Source: Nitrospira sp. ST-bin5
GTDB lineage: Bacteria; Nitrospirota; Nitrospiria; Nitrospirales; Nitrospiraceae
Length of the DNA: 64,000 nucleotides
NCBI GenBank assembly: GCA_002083555.1
Contig: MSXN01000003.1
Span: forward strand, 222,346-286,345
Reading direction: 5' to 3'
Positions 41,937-50,674 of the stretch are shown one piece after another (the stretch's first letter is position 1; every line of letters begins with the position of its first letter). The notes beneath the pieces were generated by a model. That model was not told the DNA's origin and did not search any database. It was given only the letters and a program-made list of their open reading frames with translations. Position numbers and translations under genes: made by a program.

Positions 41937-42935
41937 CTACATGACGCCGTCAGCCCGCAGCTTGTAGACCTCCACACACCGGTCACAGCCGCCGTACTCA
42001 ATGTCCCACCCGGGATGATTCTCGCGGATGAAATCCAGGACATACGGTTCCAGCTTGGTGCCCATATCTTCTACCCACGAATAGGTCGGGAAGCGGCAGA
42101 GCGGACAGGGAAAGCCCGGCATCAGCATGACCTTATTTTCCGTCTCCGGAACCTCGCCCCCTTCCACATCGACCGCGCGGTCCATCACGCGCAAGGTATC
42201 GGTCGACATTTCGATCAACTCGGAATGGGTGAAATACGAGATCTGCCAAAGCCCTTCGAACACCGATTTCAACTGAGGCGGCGGAATTTTCCGATACCAC
42301 GAGCGGAACTCCTTGAACCGATCTTCTTTGCTCAGCATCGGCTCCCGACCCGCCGCACTCAACCGGCTATCGACGCTCACACTCCATAGCACGCGGTAGC
42401 GCTGCAGGATCAGCGTTTCTTCTCCTGAATTCTGTCCGACCTTCGTATCAGGGTCATATCCGAAAACTGGGTCGAGCATGTCCGAGATGTGCATCAGCTC
42501 ATGGCGACAATAGCGGGTCAAAGCAGGATCGTAAAACCGTCTCGGGATCAGCTTAATACCCACGCCCTTCATACCCTTGGCCTCAAAATCCTTGGCCAAA
42601 TCCTGCTCGACCGATCCCCACTTGCGGAGAATGTCCACGCCTTCCTGATCTTCTTTCAAGACGCCCTTCACCAGCACAATCCCGACCTTATCCTTTAAGA
42701 GCGGATATTCGTTGAACGAATCCCGAATAATGTCCGAGAATCCCCACGTACCGAACAAATACTGGTACAGCTTCTTAAATTCCCCTTCCCGATCCTCAAG
42801 CATGAACTTCTCGTAGATCGGATCGGCATGCTCATGGAACTCCTTGTAGTAGGTCGGATCGCCTTCGCGCTCCGTCTTCTCCACGAAAGAGTCGATGACC
42901 TCTTGCAGCAATGCGGGCTGAAATCTAATTTCCAT
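41937..42935 (-). CDS. Uncharacterised metal-binding protein with HExxH and zinc-ribbon motifs
   Basis: The 332-residue product has RHELMHISDML at about residue 143, an HExxH metal site, and two CxxC pairs near the C-terminus (CPLCRF at about 276 and CDRCVEVY at about 315) that can form a zinc ribbon. The rest is rich in Asp, Glu and aromatic residues. No family is recognised. GAGG lies six bases before the ATG at 42935. Placement next to ferredoxin and chaperone suggests a role in assembling or sensing the NXR system, or a protease. Confidence 0.7.
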   Translation of the reverse strand: MEIRFQPALLQEVIDSFVEKTEREGDPTYYKEFHEHADPIYEKFMLEDREGEFKKLYQYLFGTWGFSDIIRDSFNEYPLLKDKVGIVLVKGVLKEDQEGVDILRKWGSVEQDLAKDFEAKGMKGVGIKLIPRRFYDPALTRYCRHELMHISDMLDPVFGYDPDTKVGQNSGEETLILQRYRVLWSVSVDSRLSAAGREPMLSKEDRFKEFRSWYRKIPPPQLKSVFEGLWQISYFTHSELIEMSTDTLRVMDRAVDVEGGEVPETENKVMLMPGFPCPLCRFPTYSWVEDMGTKLEPYVLDFIRENHPGWDIEYGGCDRCVEVYKLRADGVM

Positions 42936-43148
42936 TGGAAGCCTCGAAAGAATGGATGTGACGGGCACTCAGTGCGTTGACACCACCGGAATCGCCTGCG
43001 CGGGGGGATGCGGTGCCCCGCGCCACCTTGACTTGAACGCCGAGCATCTCTTACGATCTCCCAGCGTTGACGAGAGAAGTATACTGGCCCCAAAAGCCGA
43101 TTTGCAATCAAGGGAGAGCCCGAGCCCTCCCGGTGAGTGGAGTACCCA

Positions 43149-44240
43149 ATGTCTGAACACACGATGACGCCCCCTCTTCCCAGCGCCACCCCGGAAGCGG
43201 CCGCCCCGCAGCCGCCTATCGACTTCCTTGAGTATTGGAAAACCGATTGCCGGGAGATCAAGACATTTCGGGGGCACTCGCACGGTGTCTGGACGGTCGC
43301 CTTCTCGCCGGATGGACTGACTCTGGCCAGCGGAGGCGCCGAGCGCCTGGTGCGCATGTGGGACATTGAAACCGGCCGGCTCCTGCGCTCGCTCCGCGGC
43401 CATACAAATGACATCCGCGCCATCGTCTTTACCCCGGACGGCCTCACCCTCGCCACCGCGAGTGAAGACCGCACCATCCGCCTGTGGAATCCGAAAACCG
43501 GCGAACCGACCAAGCTCCTGTTCACCCGATACGATCACAATGTGTGCAGCCTCTCCCTCTCGCCGGACGGCCTCATGCTCGCGCGCGGGAGCCACAATAA
43601 AGACATCAAGATCTGGGAAGTCACAACCGGCACCGAGCTGATGACGCTCCTGGGAAAAGATCAATACGACCATCACTGGTCCGTGTGCGTCGCCTTCTGC
43701 CCGGACGGCATCCATCTGGCGAGCGGTACCGACATCGGAAAAATTAAGTTGTGGGAAGTGCTCCCGAGCGGCGAAGAGAAAGTCTTGCACGACGGGCACT
43801 GGCAGCGCGATGCCGACGATTCCACTGAAACCCGCGGCTACTTCATCGAAGACGACGGCGGTTTCCAAAAGCCGATGGACTACTGGATCGGGGCCATGAC
43901 CTTCACGCCGGACGGCAAGACCCTCATCACCGGCAGCCGCGACAAAACCATCAAGTTTTTCGAAATGCCGAAGCTGATTGAGAAGAAGGTCCTGACCGGG
44001 CACACGGCCTGGGTCAGATCCCTGGCCGTCTCGCCGGACGGGAAGGTGCTCGCCAGCGCCGGGGACGACAACACCATCAAGTTCTGGGACATCGCCGCCG
44101 GCCGACACTTCAAAACCGTGAAAGGTCATACCGCCGGCGTCCGCCAGATTACGTTCTCTCCGGACGGCAAACGACTCGCCAGCGCCTCCTGGGATCGCAC
44201 GATCAAGCTCTGGGAAGGCGGCGCCGAACCGACGGAGTAA
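43149..44240 (+). CDS. WD40-repeat beta-propeller protein
   Basis: The 363-residue product has about seven WD40 units, each with GH(S/T)xxxxxVAFSPDGLTLASG and (V/I)(R/K)xWD patterns: VRMWDIETG, IRLWNPKTG, IKIWEVTTG, IKLWEVLPSG, IKFFEMPK, IKFWDIAAG, IKLWEGG. A Pro-rich N-terminus precedes them. WD40 propellers bind partner proteins; no partner is indicated. TGGAG lies six bases before the ATG. It is convergent with the gene at 44304, with a GC hairpin between them. Confidence 0.9.
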   Translation: MSEHTMTPPLPSATPEAAAPQPPIDFLEYWKTDCREIKTFRGHSHGVWTVAFSPDGLTLASGGAERLVRMWDIETGRLLRSLRGHTNDIRAIVFTPDGLTLATASEDRTIRLWNPKTGEPTKLLFTRYDHNVCSLSLSPDGLMLARGSHNKDIKIWEVTTGTELMTLLGKDQYDHHWSVCVAFCPDGIHLASGTDIGKIKLWEVLPSGEEKVLHDGHWQRDADDSTETRGYFIEDDGGFQKPMDYWIGAMTFTPDGKTLITGSRDKTIKFFEMPKLIEKKVLTGHTAWVRSLAVSPDGKVLASAGDDNTIKFWDIAAGRHFKTVKGHTAGVRQITFSPDGKRLASASWDRTIKLWEGGAEPTE

Positions 44241-44253
44241 TCCCGCATTCGAT

Positions 44254-44283
44254 CGGCAGCCGGCAGCATCAGGCCGGCTGCCG
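44254..44283. terminator. Hairpin between the convergent WD40 and adhesin-E-like genes
   Basis: CGGCAGCCGGC (44254-44264) and GCCGGCTGCCG (44273-44283) form a perfect 11-bp stem. No T-run follows on either side, so it is at best a bidirectional terminator or transcript-end stabiliser. Confidence 0.5.
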
Positions 44284-44303
44284 GGAACGCTCACAACAGC
44301 GCC

Positions 44304-44696
44304 TCATACTTTCCGACAAGCAACTCTCCATTCCACTTCGCCATCGCTGCCCGGCGCAACCTTGGCCCACTGCTTCGTCCCTTTGCCCTGATACACCAGG
44401 CGGCCCTTACCCATCTGCTCCGCATAGTACTTGGAGAATAAGAGGCGGCTTCGATTGCTTTGGCAATCGTACTGCTTCTTGGTTTTGACCGAACGATACG
44501 GCCCCCGCGCAACCTGCCTGGTCACAGTGAAGTCTCTCAATGTCCAGAGCGCCACAGTCTTGTCTGTCTGTCCGATAGTCGCCATATCCACGTAGCCGTC
44601 GTACTTGTGAGTCCCGCCTACCCGCACCCACTCCCCCGAGGCCGTTCCATAAAACAGGGCTGTAGTAATCATGACAACCAGCCATCGAACCACCAT
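44304..44696 (-). CDS. Surface-adhesin E-like small exported protein
   Basis: The 130-residue product has a signal peptide (MVVRWLVVMITTALFYGTASG) followed by a pattern typical of the adhesin E-like family: WVRVGGTHKYDGYVDMATI, VALWTLRDFT, SVKTKKQYDCQSNRSRLL and WAKVAPGSDGEVEW. Two Cys (YDC and VACRKV) may form a disulfide. In other bacteria the domain binds extracellular-matrix proteins, but in environmental bacteria its role is unknown. It ends the group of genes downstream of the two-component system. Confidence 0.75.
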   Translation of the reverse strand: MVVRWLVVMITTALFYGTASGEWVRVGGTHKYDGYVDMATIGQTDKTVALWTLRDFTVTRQVARGPYRSVKTKKQYDCQSNRSRLLFSKYYAEQMGKGRLVYQGKGTKQWAKVAPGSDGEVEWRVACRKV

Positions 44697-44753
44697 GTTG
44701 GCCTCTTACACATCAGAAGAAAGGCAGCGCTGCACATTCCGGCAGCGGCCACC

Positions 44754-44903
44754 TCAGGCTTCTTCCTCTTCCACATCCTCAACGGCCCGCCTCAACGCGG
44801 CGACAAAGGCCTCCGGCTGAGCCAGCGCCGCCTCTGTCAGCTGAAATTCAGACACCAACACGCCGGCTTTATCAACGATAACGAGACGATACCCTGGCTT
44901 CAT
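44754..44903 (-). CDS. Small acidic protein of 49 residues
   Basis: The product begins MKPGYRLVIVDKAGVLVSEF and ends in the acidic tail VEDVEEEEA. AAAGGA five bases before the ATG makes it a convincing small gene. It lies between the two-component response regulator and the adhesin-E-like gene on the same strand. No family is recognised; the start and compact beta-alpha pattern could be a small regulator or adaptor. Confidence 0.65.
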   Translation of the reverse strand: MKPGYRLVIVDKAGVLVSEFQLTEAALAQPEAFVAALRRAVEDVEEEEA

Positions 44904-44965
44904 AACGATCCTTTCAGAATCACAGGTGGGATGGGAAGAGGGAGGCGGACCAGCACTGGCGTTAT

Positions 44966-46408
44966 CTATTCTTCTTCGCCCTCATCCCTTGCCGAGGGAA
45001 TCCCATACCTCTTACACTTTTCCCACAACGCTTTGCGTGAAAGGCCCAAAATCTTCGCGCCCGTCGTGCGACTCCCCTCCACCCGTTCCAAGACAGAGAG
45101 GATGTACTCCTTCTCAAAGGCTTCTCGGGCCGTCGAAAGCGCGGTGAGGGATAACTCTTTCTTCTTGGGCTTTCCGGTCAGGCCTTCATTACAGAAACCG
45201 CAGGACTCTTGCGGTTCCCCGCCCAGATAGGGACAGGCCTGAAAACCGCACAGATCGGACGGCTGAATCGGCTCCCGATCACGGCCCAGCGCCACCGCCC
45301 GCTCGACCATATTCTCAAGCTCACGCACATTGCCCGGATAGGAATAGCGAAGCAACAGCTCTCGCGCCGGCTGGGAAAAGCCCCGCAGCTTTTTGTTCAT
45401 CTTGGTCGAGCAGGTCTGCAACACGTGATCGGCGATGACGGTAATATCCTCCTGCCGCGCGCGTAGCGGCGGAATCACCACCTGGACGACGTTCAAACGG
45501 TAGAAAAGATCCTCCCTGAAGCGGCCCGCCGCCACCTCTTTCCGCAGGTCTTTCTGAGTTGCACAGACCAGCCGCACATCCACATCGATCGTCTGGTTGC
45601 TCCCGACCCGTTCGAACTTCCGCTCTTGCAGGACACGCAACAGCTTAACCTGAACGACCGGCGAGATTTCTCCGATTTCATCGAGGAACAGCGTGCCACG
45701 ATTGGCCATTTCGAACCGGCCCCGTCGCTGACGCAATGCGCCAGTGAAGGCGCCCTTTTCATGGCCGAAAAGCTCTGCCTCCAGCAGCGATTCAGGAAGG
45801 GCCGCACAACTCACCTTGATCAGGGGATAGTCCCGCCGCGGGCTGTTCTGGTGCACCGCATTGGCCGCCAGCTCTTTCCCCGTTCCACTCTCGCCAAGAA
45901 TCAGCACCGTGGAATCCGTCGCCGCGACCGTCTTGATCTTATCCAGCACGGCCCGCATTTTTGTGTTGGAACCGAGAATACCGCCGAAACTGAACTTATC
46001 CTCCAGGATCTCTTTCAGATCCTGATTCTCTTTGCGAAGCGCGACCACGGTTCCCGCCCGTTCGACGATCAGCAACAGCTCATCCATTTTGAACGGCTTG
46101 GTAATGTAGTCGAAGGCGCCGAGCTTCATCGCGCCCACGGCGGTTTCGACGGAGCCATGCGCCGTGATCACCACCACTTCGGTCTGCGCCCGCGCCTCTT
46201 TCGCTGCCTTCAGCACCGCCAGCCCGTCGGCGCCCGGCAATCGCAGATCGGTGATTACGAGATCGTATTCCCGCCGGCGCGCCTCTTCGATCCCTTCGGT
46301 TCCCGTAGCCGCGGCGCAGACGTCATGACCGACCGCTTCAAGCGCATCGACGATGGACAAGCGCATCAATGGCTCATCGTCGACGATCAGAATCGTAAGT
46401 GGTGTCAT
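44966..46408 (-). CDS. Sigma-54-dependent response regulator (NtrC family) with a Cys-rich insert
   Basis: The 480-residue product has a receiver domain (phospho-acceptor Asp54 in VITDLRLPG), an AAA+ domain with GESGTGKE and the sigma-54 contact loop GAFTGA, and a Fis-type HTH at the C-terminus (GAKILGLSRKALWEKCKRYG). Between AAA+ and HTH (about residues 385-405) lie four Cys in the pattern CX4CX10CX2C (CGFQACPYLGG, SCGFCNEG), not usual in the family. Its ATG overlaps the stop of the kinase gene, so they form a two-component system. Confidence 0.93.
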   Translation of the reverse strand: MTPLTILIVDDEPLMRLSIVDALEAVGHDVCAAATGTEGIEEARRREYDLVITDLRLPGADGLAVLKAAKEARAQTEVVVITAHGSVETAVGAMKLGAFDYITKPFKMDELLLIVERAGTVVALRKENQDLKEILEDKFSFGGILGSNTKMRAVLDKIKTVAATDSTVLILGESGTGKELAANAVHQNSPRRDYPLIKVSCAALPESLLEAELFGHEKGAFTGALRQRRGRFEMANRGTLFLDEIGEISPVVQVKLLRVLQERKFERVGSNQTIDVDVRLVCATQKDLRKEVAAGRFREDLFYRLNVVQVVIPPLRARQEDITVIADHVLQTCSTKMNKKLRGFSQPARELLLRYSYPGNVRELENMVERAVALGRDREPIQPSDLCGFQACPYLGGEPQESCGFCNEGLTGKPKKKELSLTALSTAREAFEKEYILSVLERVEGSRTTGAKILGLSRKALWEKCKRYGIPSARDEGEEE

Positions 46409-49400
46409 GACACCCGCTCCACCGGCTGCCGCTCGCGGGAGACGGGCAACCAGAGAGTAAAGACTGTGCCTTTGCCGACTTCACTATCCACAAGAATCTT
46501 GCCTCCATGCCGTTCCACAATCCCAAGACTTACCGACAACCCCAACCCCGTCCCTTCCCCTTCGCGCTTGGTCGTGAAGAACGGATCAAAAATCTTCGGC
46601 AGCACCGCCGCCGGAATACCGGACCCGGTGTCTCGAATTTCCACCAGACAGATCCCCTCTTCCACCCAGGTCCGGATCGAGAGGACGCCGCCCTCTTTCA
46701 TCGCCTGGACGGCATTCAAAATCAGATTCATCAAGACTTGCTCGATCATATGCCGGTCGATCATGACCGCCGGCAACCCGTTGCCTAGAGAGGACTCGAG
46801 CACAATCCGATTCGGCGCGAACAAATGGTTCGTCAGCACTAGCACCCGTTCGATCACCGTGTTGATGTCGGCCGGCGCAAACTCCGGCTGATGCTGCTGA
46901 GAGAAATCCAACAACTGCCGAACGATCTTCTGCACACGGTGCAATCCATCTTCCATCGAGGCCAAATACTCCTCGCGCCGGGCCGGTGCGATCGTCCCCT
47001 TTCCGAGATTGTAGAGGCAGTTCAGAATGCCACCTAACGGATTGTTGATCTCGTGGGCCACTCCCGCCGCGAGCTTGCCGACGGACGCCAACTTCTCCGA
47101 ATTCCTGATTTGCTGTTCCAATTTTTTCGTGTCGGTCATATCGCGGGCGATCCCGAGCACGCCGAGGATTTCCCCGTCTACCCCGTGCAACGGCGACACA
47201 CTCACCATAACAGACCGGGCCTCGCCCGTGCGGGTGACCACTTCGACTTCGTACACCTGCTTTGCGCCGATATCGAGCGTGCTCTTGAGCCGGCGCCCCC
47301 GGTGCCGCTTAGATAATAGGGACAAGTAGGGCCGGCCAATAAGGTCGTCTTTCCGGTAGCCCCAGGCTTCGATCTTACTGTTGACGTAAGTGAAACGCTG
47401 CTCGGTGTCCAACGTGTAAATGACATCGTTCGCATTTTCGAGCAGGTTCTCTAGATACTGCTTCGTCTCTTCGATTTCCTTCGTGCGCTCCCGGACTTTC
47501 ACTTCCAGTTCATCCCGGTAAGACCGCAGCTGCCGTTCCATCCGCTTCCGGTCGGTGATGTCGCGGAGCTGCACCATAATCAGCGGGGCCTCGGCGGCGC
47601 CGGTGCGAATCAGATCCATTTCAACCGGGGTCTCGACACCGGCGGCGGTGAGCACAGCAATCTCGTGGGTAGGGACCTGCCGCTGCCCTCCGGCCAACTC
47701 CATCAACAAGGCCCGAACCCCCTCGCGAAATGCAGGCAGAGCAATGTCGAAGATACTGCGCCCAACGACCGACGATTCCGAATAGCCCAAGGCCTGCTCT
47801 TCCCGCTGGTTGACCGCAACGACCTTCCCGTCGCGATCCACCATGAAGACGGAGTCAGCCACAAGGTCGAAGAGCGCCTTATAGCGCGCCTGCGACGCGA
47901 CCAGCTGCTGCGTCCGCTCGGAGACGGCCGTTTCGAGCTTGCTCGTATATTGCTGAAGCTGCCGTTCCAACTGATGCCGCTCAGTCACGTCCCGTACAAA
48001 TGCGCGCGTATGGACGATGCCGCCCCCTTCCTGATCGAACAACGCCGTCGCATGGATCTCCACGTCGATCTGACGGCCGTCCTTCGCAAGAAAGATCGTT
48101 TCAATGGTGTTGCGGCCTTTCACCATGAGCCGCTCAAGATAGCTCAGGACATGCCCCGCCTGGTCCGGCGGCACCACGTCCCAGAGCCGCATGGCCAACA
48201 TTTCGTCGAGGCTGTACCCGAGCTTCTCCAGCCCGGTCTGGTTCACATGGACAAATTGCCCTGCCCGATCCAGCTGATAAATCATTTCCGGGGAATGCTC
48301 GATCAGATCCCGGTACTTTTCCTCCAACCGCCGCACTTCGAGCATCCGCTGTTCGATTTGCGTAAACAACAACTTTAGATTAGCGGCCATCTGATTGAAG
48401 GCGCCGGCCAGGTGTTCAATCTCATCGCCGGTTCGGATCTGCAAGGTCTGATCGAGCCGACCGCTGGCGATCTCCAGAACACCGTCGTGCAAGATTTTGA
48501 TCGGCCTAGCGATCCGCCGGGCCACGATCAACCCCGTACCCACCAGCACGGCAAACACCAACACTCCATACAGCAACACTCGGCCGACGAGACGCCCCAA
48601 AGGAGCGTAGGTCTCTTCCGGATCTTGCCGAATGACCGTCACCCATTGTTTGCCGCCCATACTGCCCGGCGCCAGGGGTTCGCTGAACCGCACCGGGGCA
48701 AACCCGATCAGGGCATCGTGGCTTCCATGGGAGTCGTCAGGCGCGATCGCCCAACCGGCCTTCTCCTGCACGATGGTCCTGACCAGTTCCGGCGTCATCG
48801 TATGCTCTTCAGGCGACAACACCGGACAAATCAAGGAGACGCCGTCGGAGTTGAAGAGCATCGCGTGGCCGGATGAGCCGATCGACACTTCGCCGATCGA
48901 ATGGAACAGCGTGTCGCGCCGGAGCAAAATGGTCACGGCGCCGATGACTCCCCGGCCACCGTCCTCAATAATCGGCACCGCCACGACCACGACGTGCGTT
49001 CCGAAGGCCGGATCGAAGGCGATGTCACTGACGTACGGACGGGACACCTGCGACTTCACCAGCGCCGTCCACCAGGGCGTCTTGCCGTAGAAATACTCTA
49101 CCTGGGGGATCGAACTGACGACCAGGGCGCCGCGGACGTCCGTCACCAGAATCCCGACGTAATCGGACTTCCGGATATCGTGCCAGCGGATGAGATAATT
49201 CGTGACAATGCGGTTGATGAACAGCGGGAACTCGCTGCGGGTGTCGCGCTGGCGCCAGCGCGCCTGCCAGTCTTTGATCATGGCATCGACCGCACGCTCG
49301 TCCTTCCCCTCATAGGTGCGGTTCGACTCCGTGACAGCCGTGCGGAGGAAGGGAGTGGTCCCGAGTTGCTGCGCTTCGTTGATCCCGCGGGTCACATGCA

Positions 49401-49584
49401 TCTCGGTCCGACGCGATGCCTCGACCGCCACTTCCTTGAAATTGGCGCCGATGGCCTCGCGGAGAGCCCGCCGTTCTTCCACGTAACTGAGCAGGAGGGA
49501 GAGACTGAGTGGCAGAAGACCCACCATCACGATCGCCGTGATGATTTTCTGCTGGAGACTGTGAGACCGACTCCAGAGTGTCAT
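46405..49584 (-). CDS. Membrane histidine kinase with dCache sensor and three PAS domains
   Basis: The 1059-residue product has a TM helix (about 15-32), a periplasmic dCache-like sensor (about 35-330; VAVPIIEDGGRGVIGAV), a second TM (YGVLVFAVLVGTGLIV), a HAMP domain (ARPIKILHDGVLEIASG), three PAS domains (about 425-820), then HisKA (AAGVAHEINNPLGG, His at about 841) and HATPase (GSGIPAAVLPKIFDPFFTTK, GTGLGLSV). It should phosphorylate the response regulator whose gene it overlaps by four bases. The ligand is unknown. Confidence 0.93.
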   Translation of the reverse strand: MTLWSRSHSLQQKIITAIVMVGLLPLSLSLLLSYVEERRALREAIGANFKEVAVEASRRTEMHVTRGINEAQQLGTTPFLRTAVTESNRTYEGKDERAVDAMIKDWQARWRQRDTRSEFPLFINRIVTNYLIRWHDIRKSDYVGILVTDVRGALVVSSIPQVEYFYGKTPWWTALVKSQVSRPYVSDIAFDPAFGTHVVVVAVPIIEDGGRGVIGAVTILLRRDTLFHSIGEVSIGSSGHAMLFNSDGVSLICPVLSPEEHTMTPELVRTIVQEKAGWAIAPDDSHGSHDALIGFAPVRFSEPLAPGSMGGKQWVTVIRQDPEETYAPLGRLVGRVLLYGVLVFAVLVGTGLIVARRIARPIKILHDGVLEIASGRLDQTLQIRTGDEIEHLAGAFNQMAANLKLLFTQIEQRMLEVRRLEEKYRDLIEHSPEMIYQLDRAGQFVHVNQTGLEKLGYSLDEMLAMRLWDVVPPDQAGHVLSYLERLMVKGRNTIETIFLAKDGRQIDVEIHATALFDQEGGGIVHTRAFVRDVTERHQLERQLQQYTSKLETAVSERTQQLVASQARYKALFDLVADSVFMVDRDGKVVAVNQREEQALGYSESSVVGRSIFDIALPAFREGVRALLMELAGGQRQVPTHEIAVLTAAGVETPVEMDLIRTGAAEAPLIMVQLRDITDRKRMERQLRSYRDELEVKVRERTKEIEETKQYLENLLENANDVIYTLDTEQRFTYVNSKIEAWGYRKDDLIGRPYLSLLSKRHRGRRLKSTLDIGAKQVYEVEVVTRTGEARSVMVSVSPLHGVDGEILGVLGIARDMTDTKKLEQQIRNSEKLASVGKLAAGVAHEINNPLGGILNCLYNLGKGTIAPARREEYLASMEDGLHRVQKIVRQLLDFSQQHQPEFAPADINTVIERVLVLTNHLFAPNRIVLESSLGNGLPAVMIDRHMIEQVLMNLILNAVQAMKEGGVLSIRTWVEEGICLVEIRDTGSGIPAAVLPKIFDPFFTTKREGEGTGLGLSVSLGIVERHGGKILVDSEVGKGTVFTLWLPVSRERQPVERVS

Positions 49585-49701
49585 ACTGATGCCCCACGCA
49601 GCATGCGGACAGAACCCGACGGCATCCGGAATCCGGGGGGTCGCGCCTGCCGGCCAACCGGCGTCGGCGCACAGGCGCGACCCACGAGCGCCTCGTCTCC
49701 G

Positions 49702-50619
49702 TTAGCTCCGCTTCATCATCCGTCCACTGGCGCCCGGCCAGAGGAGAAGCAACGGACTGGCGACGAACACCGACGAATAGGTTCCGAAGATGACGCCACT
49801 CAGAAGGGCGAGCGAAAAATCATGCAAGACTTCGCCGCCGGCCAGCGTCAGCGGAATCAGCACCAGCACCACCGTCAAGCTGGTGACAATCGTGCGGCTG
49901 AGGACCTGATTCACCGCGCTGTTGATCATGCTTTCTTCCGAATCCCGCCGCCGGATCCGCAAGTTTTCTCTGATCCGGTCGAATACCACGACGGTATCGG
50001 TCAGTGAATAACCCGCCAGCGTGAGCAACGCCGTCACCACAAGCAGCGTGATTTCTTTATCCAGGAGATAAAAGGCACCCAACACGGCGAGCACATCGTG
50101 GAACGTGGCCAGGGCGGCCGCAACGCCGAAGCGCAACTCGAACCGGGCCGCAACGTACATGATGATCCCGGCAAACGAGATGACGATTGCGATGAGCGCA
50201 TCTTCCTGCAGCTTCTTCCCGATGGTCGGGCCGATTTCCGTCGACGCATCCACGACAAATTTATTATTCGGAAATTCTTTTGAGAACACCGCCATGACCC
50301 GTTCAGCGGTCTTTTCTTCAATGGTGGTCGAGGCTTTAATGCGGACGAGCAATTTGTTGTCCTGTCCGAATTCCTGCAACTCCGCATTGCTCAACCCGTT
50401 CGACTCCAGCGCCTTCCGCGCTTCCTCGATCCGAATGGTCTGGTCAAACTTCAACTGCACGGCCGTTCCGCCGGCAAAGTCGATCCCGAGATTGGCGGCC
50501 CCGCGCGAGATCTGCACCAGGGCAATCAACCCGAACAACACCATAATGCCCGAAAAGATAAACGCGATCTTGCGCTTACCCATGAAATCGAAGTTTGTTT
50601 TTCCGAGAATCTCTAACAT
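49702..50619 (-). CDS. secF: Protein translocase subunit SecF
   Basis: The 305-residue product has six membrane helices and the SecF signatures: NLGIDFAGGTAVQLKFD, LVVTALLTLAGYSLTDTVVVFDRIREN and LSRTIVTSLTVVLVLIPL. With SecD it uses the proton gradient to pull exported proteins through SecYEG. AGGGAG lies five bases before the ATG at 50619, which is preferred to a GTG two codons upstream. The order is yajC, secD, secF on the minus strand. Confidence 0.95.
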   Translation of the reverse strand: MLEILGKTNFDFMGKRKIAFIFSGIMVLFGLIALVQISRGAANLGIDFAGGTAVQLKFDQTIRIEEARKALESNGLSNAELQEFGQDNKLLVRIKASTTIEEKTAERVMAVFSKEFPNNKFVVDASTEIGPTIGKKLQEDALIAIVISFAGIIMYVAARFELRFGVAAALATFHDVLAVLGAFYLLDKEITLLVVTALLTLAGYSLTDTVVVFDRIRENLRIRRRDSEESMINSAVNQVLSRTIVTSLTVVLVLIPLTLAGGEVLHDFSLALLSGVIFGTYSSVFVASPLLLLWPGASGRMMKRS

Positions 50620-50674
50620 GCTCACTCCCTTTTCGTCGTGTTCAGCTCTCAGTCTTCCGCCATCAGCATCACGG

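Noticed and set aside
42969..44294. 441-codon open frame on the minus strand
   Set aside because: It lies antisense to the WD40 gene, whose repeats are clear; the frame is a by-product of high GC and repeated codons.
45626..46891. 421-codon open frame on the plus strand
   Set aside because: Antisense to the two-component system genes, whose domains are unmistakable.
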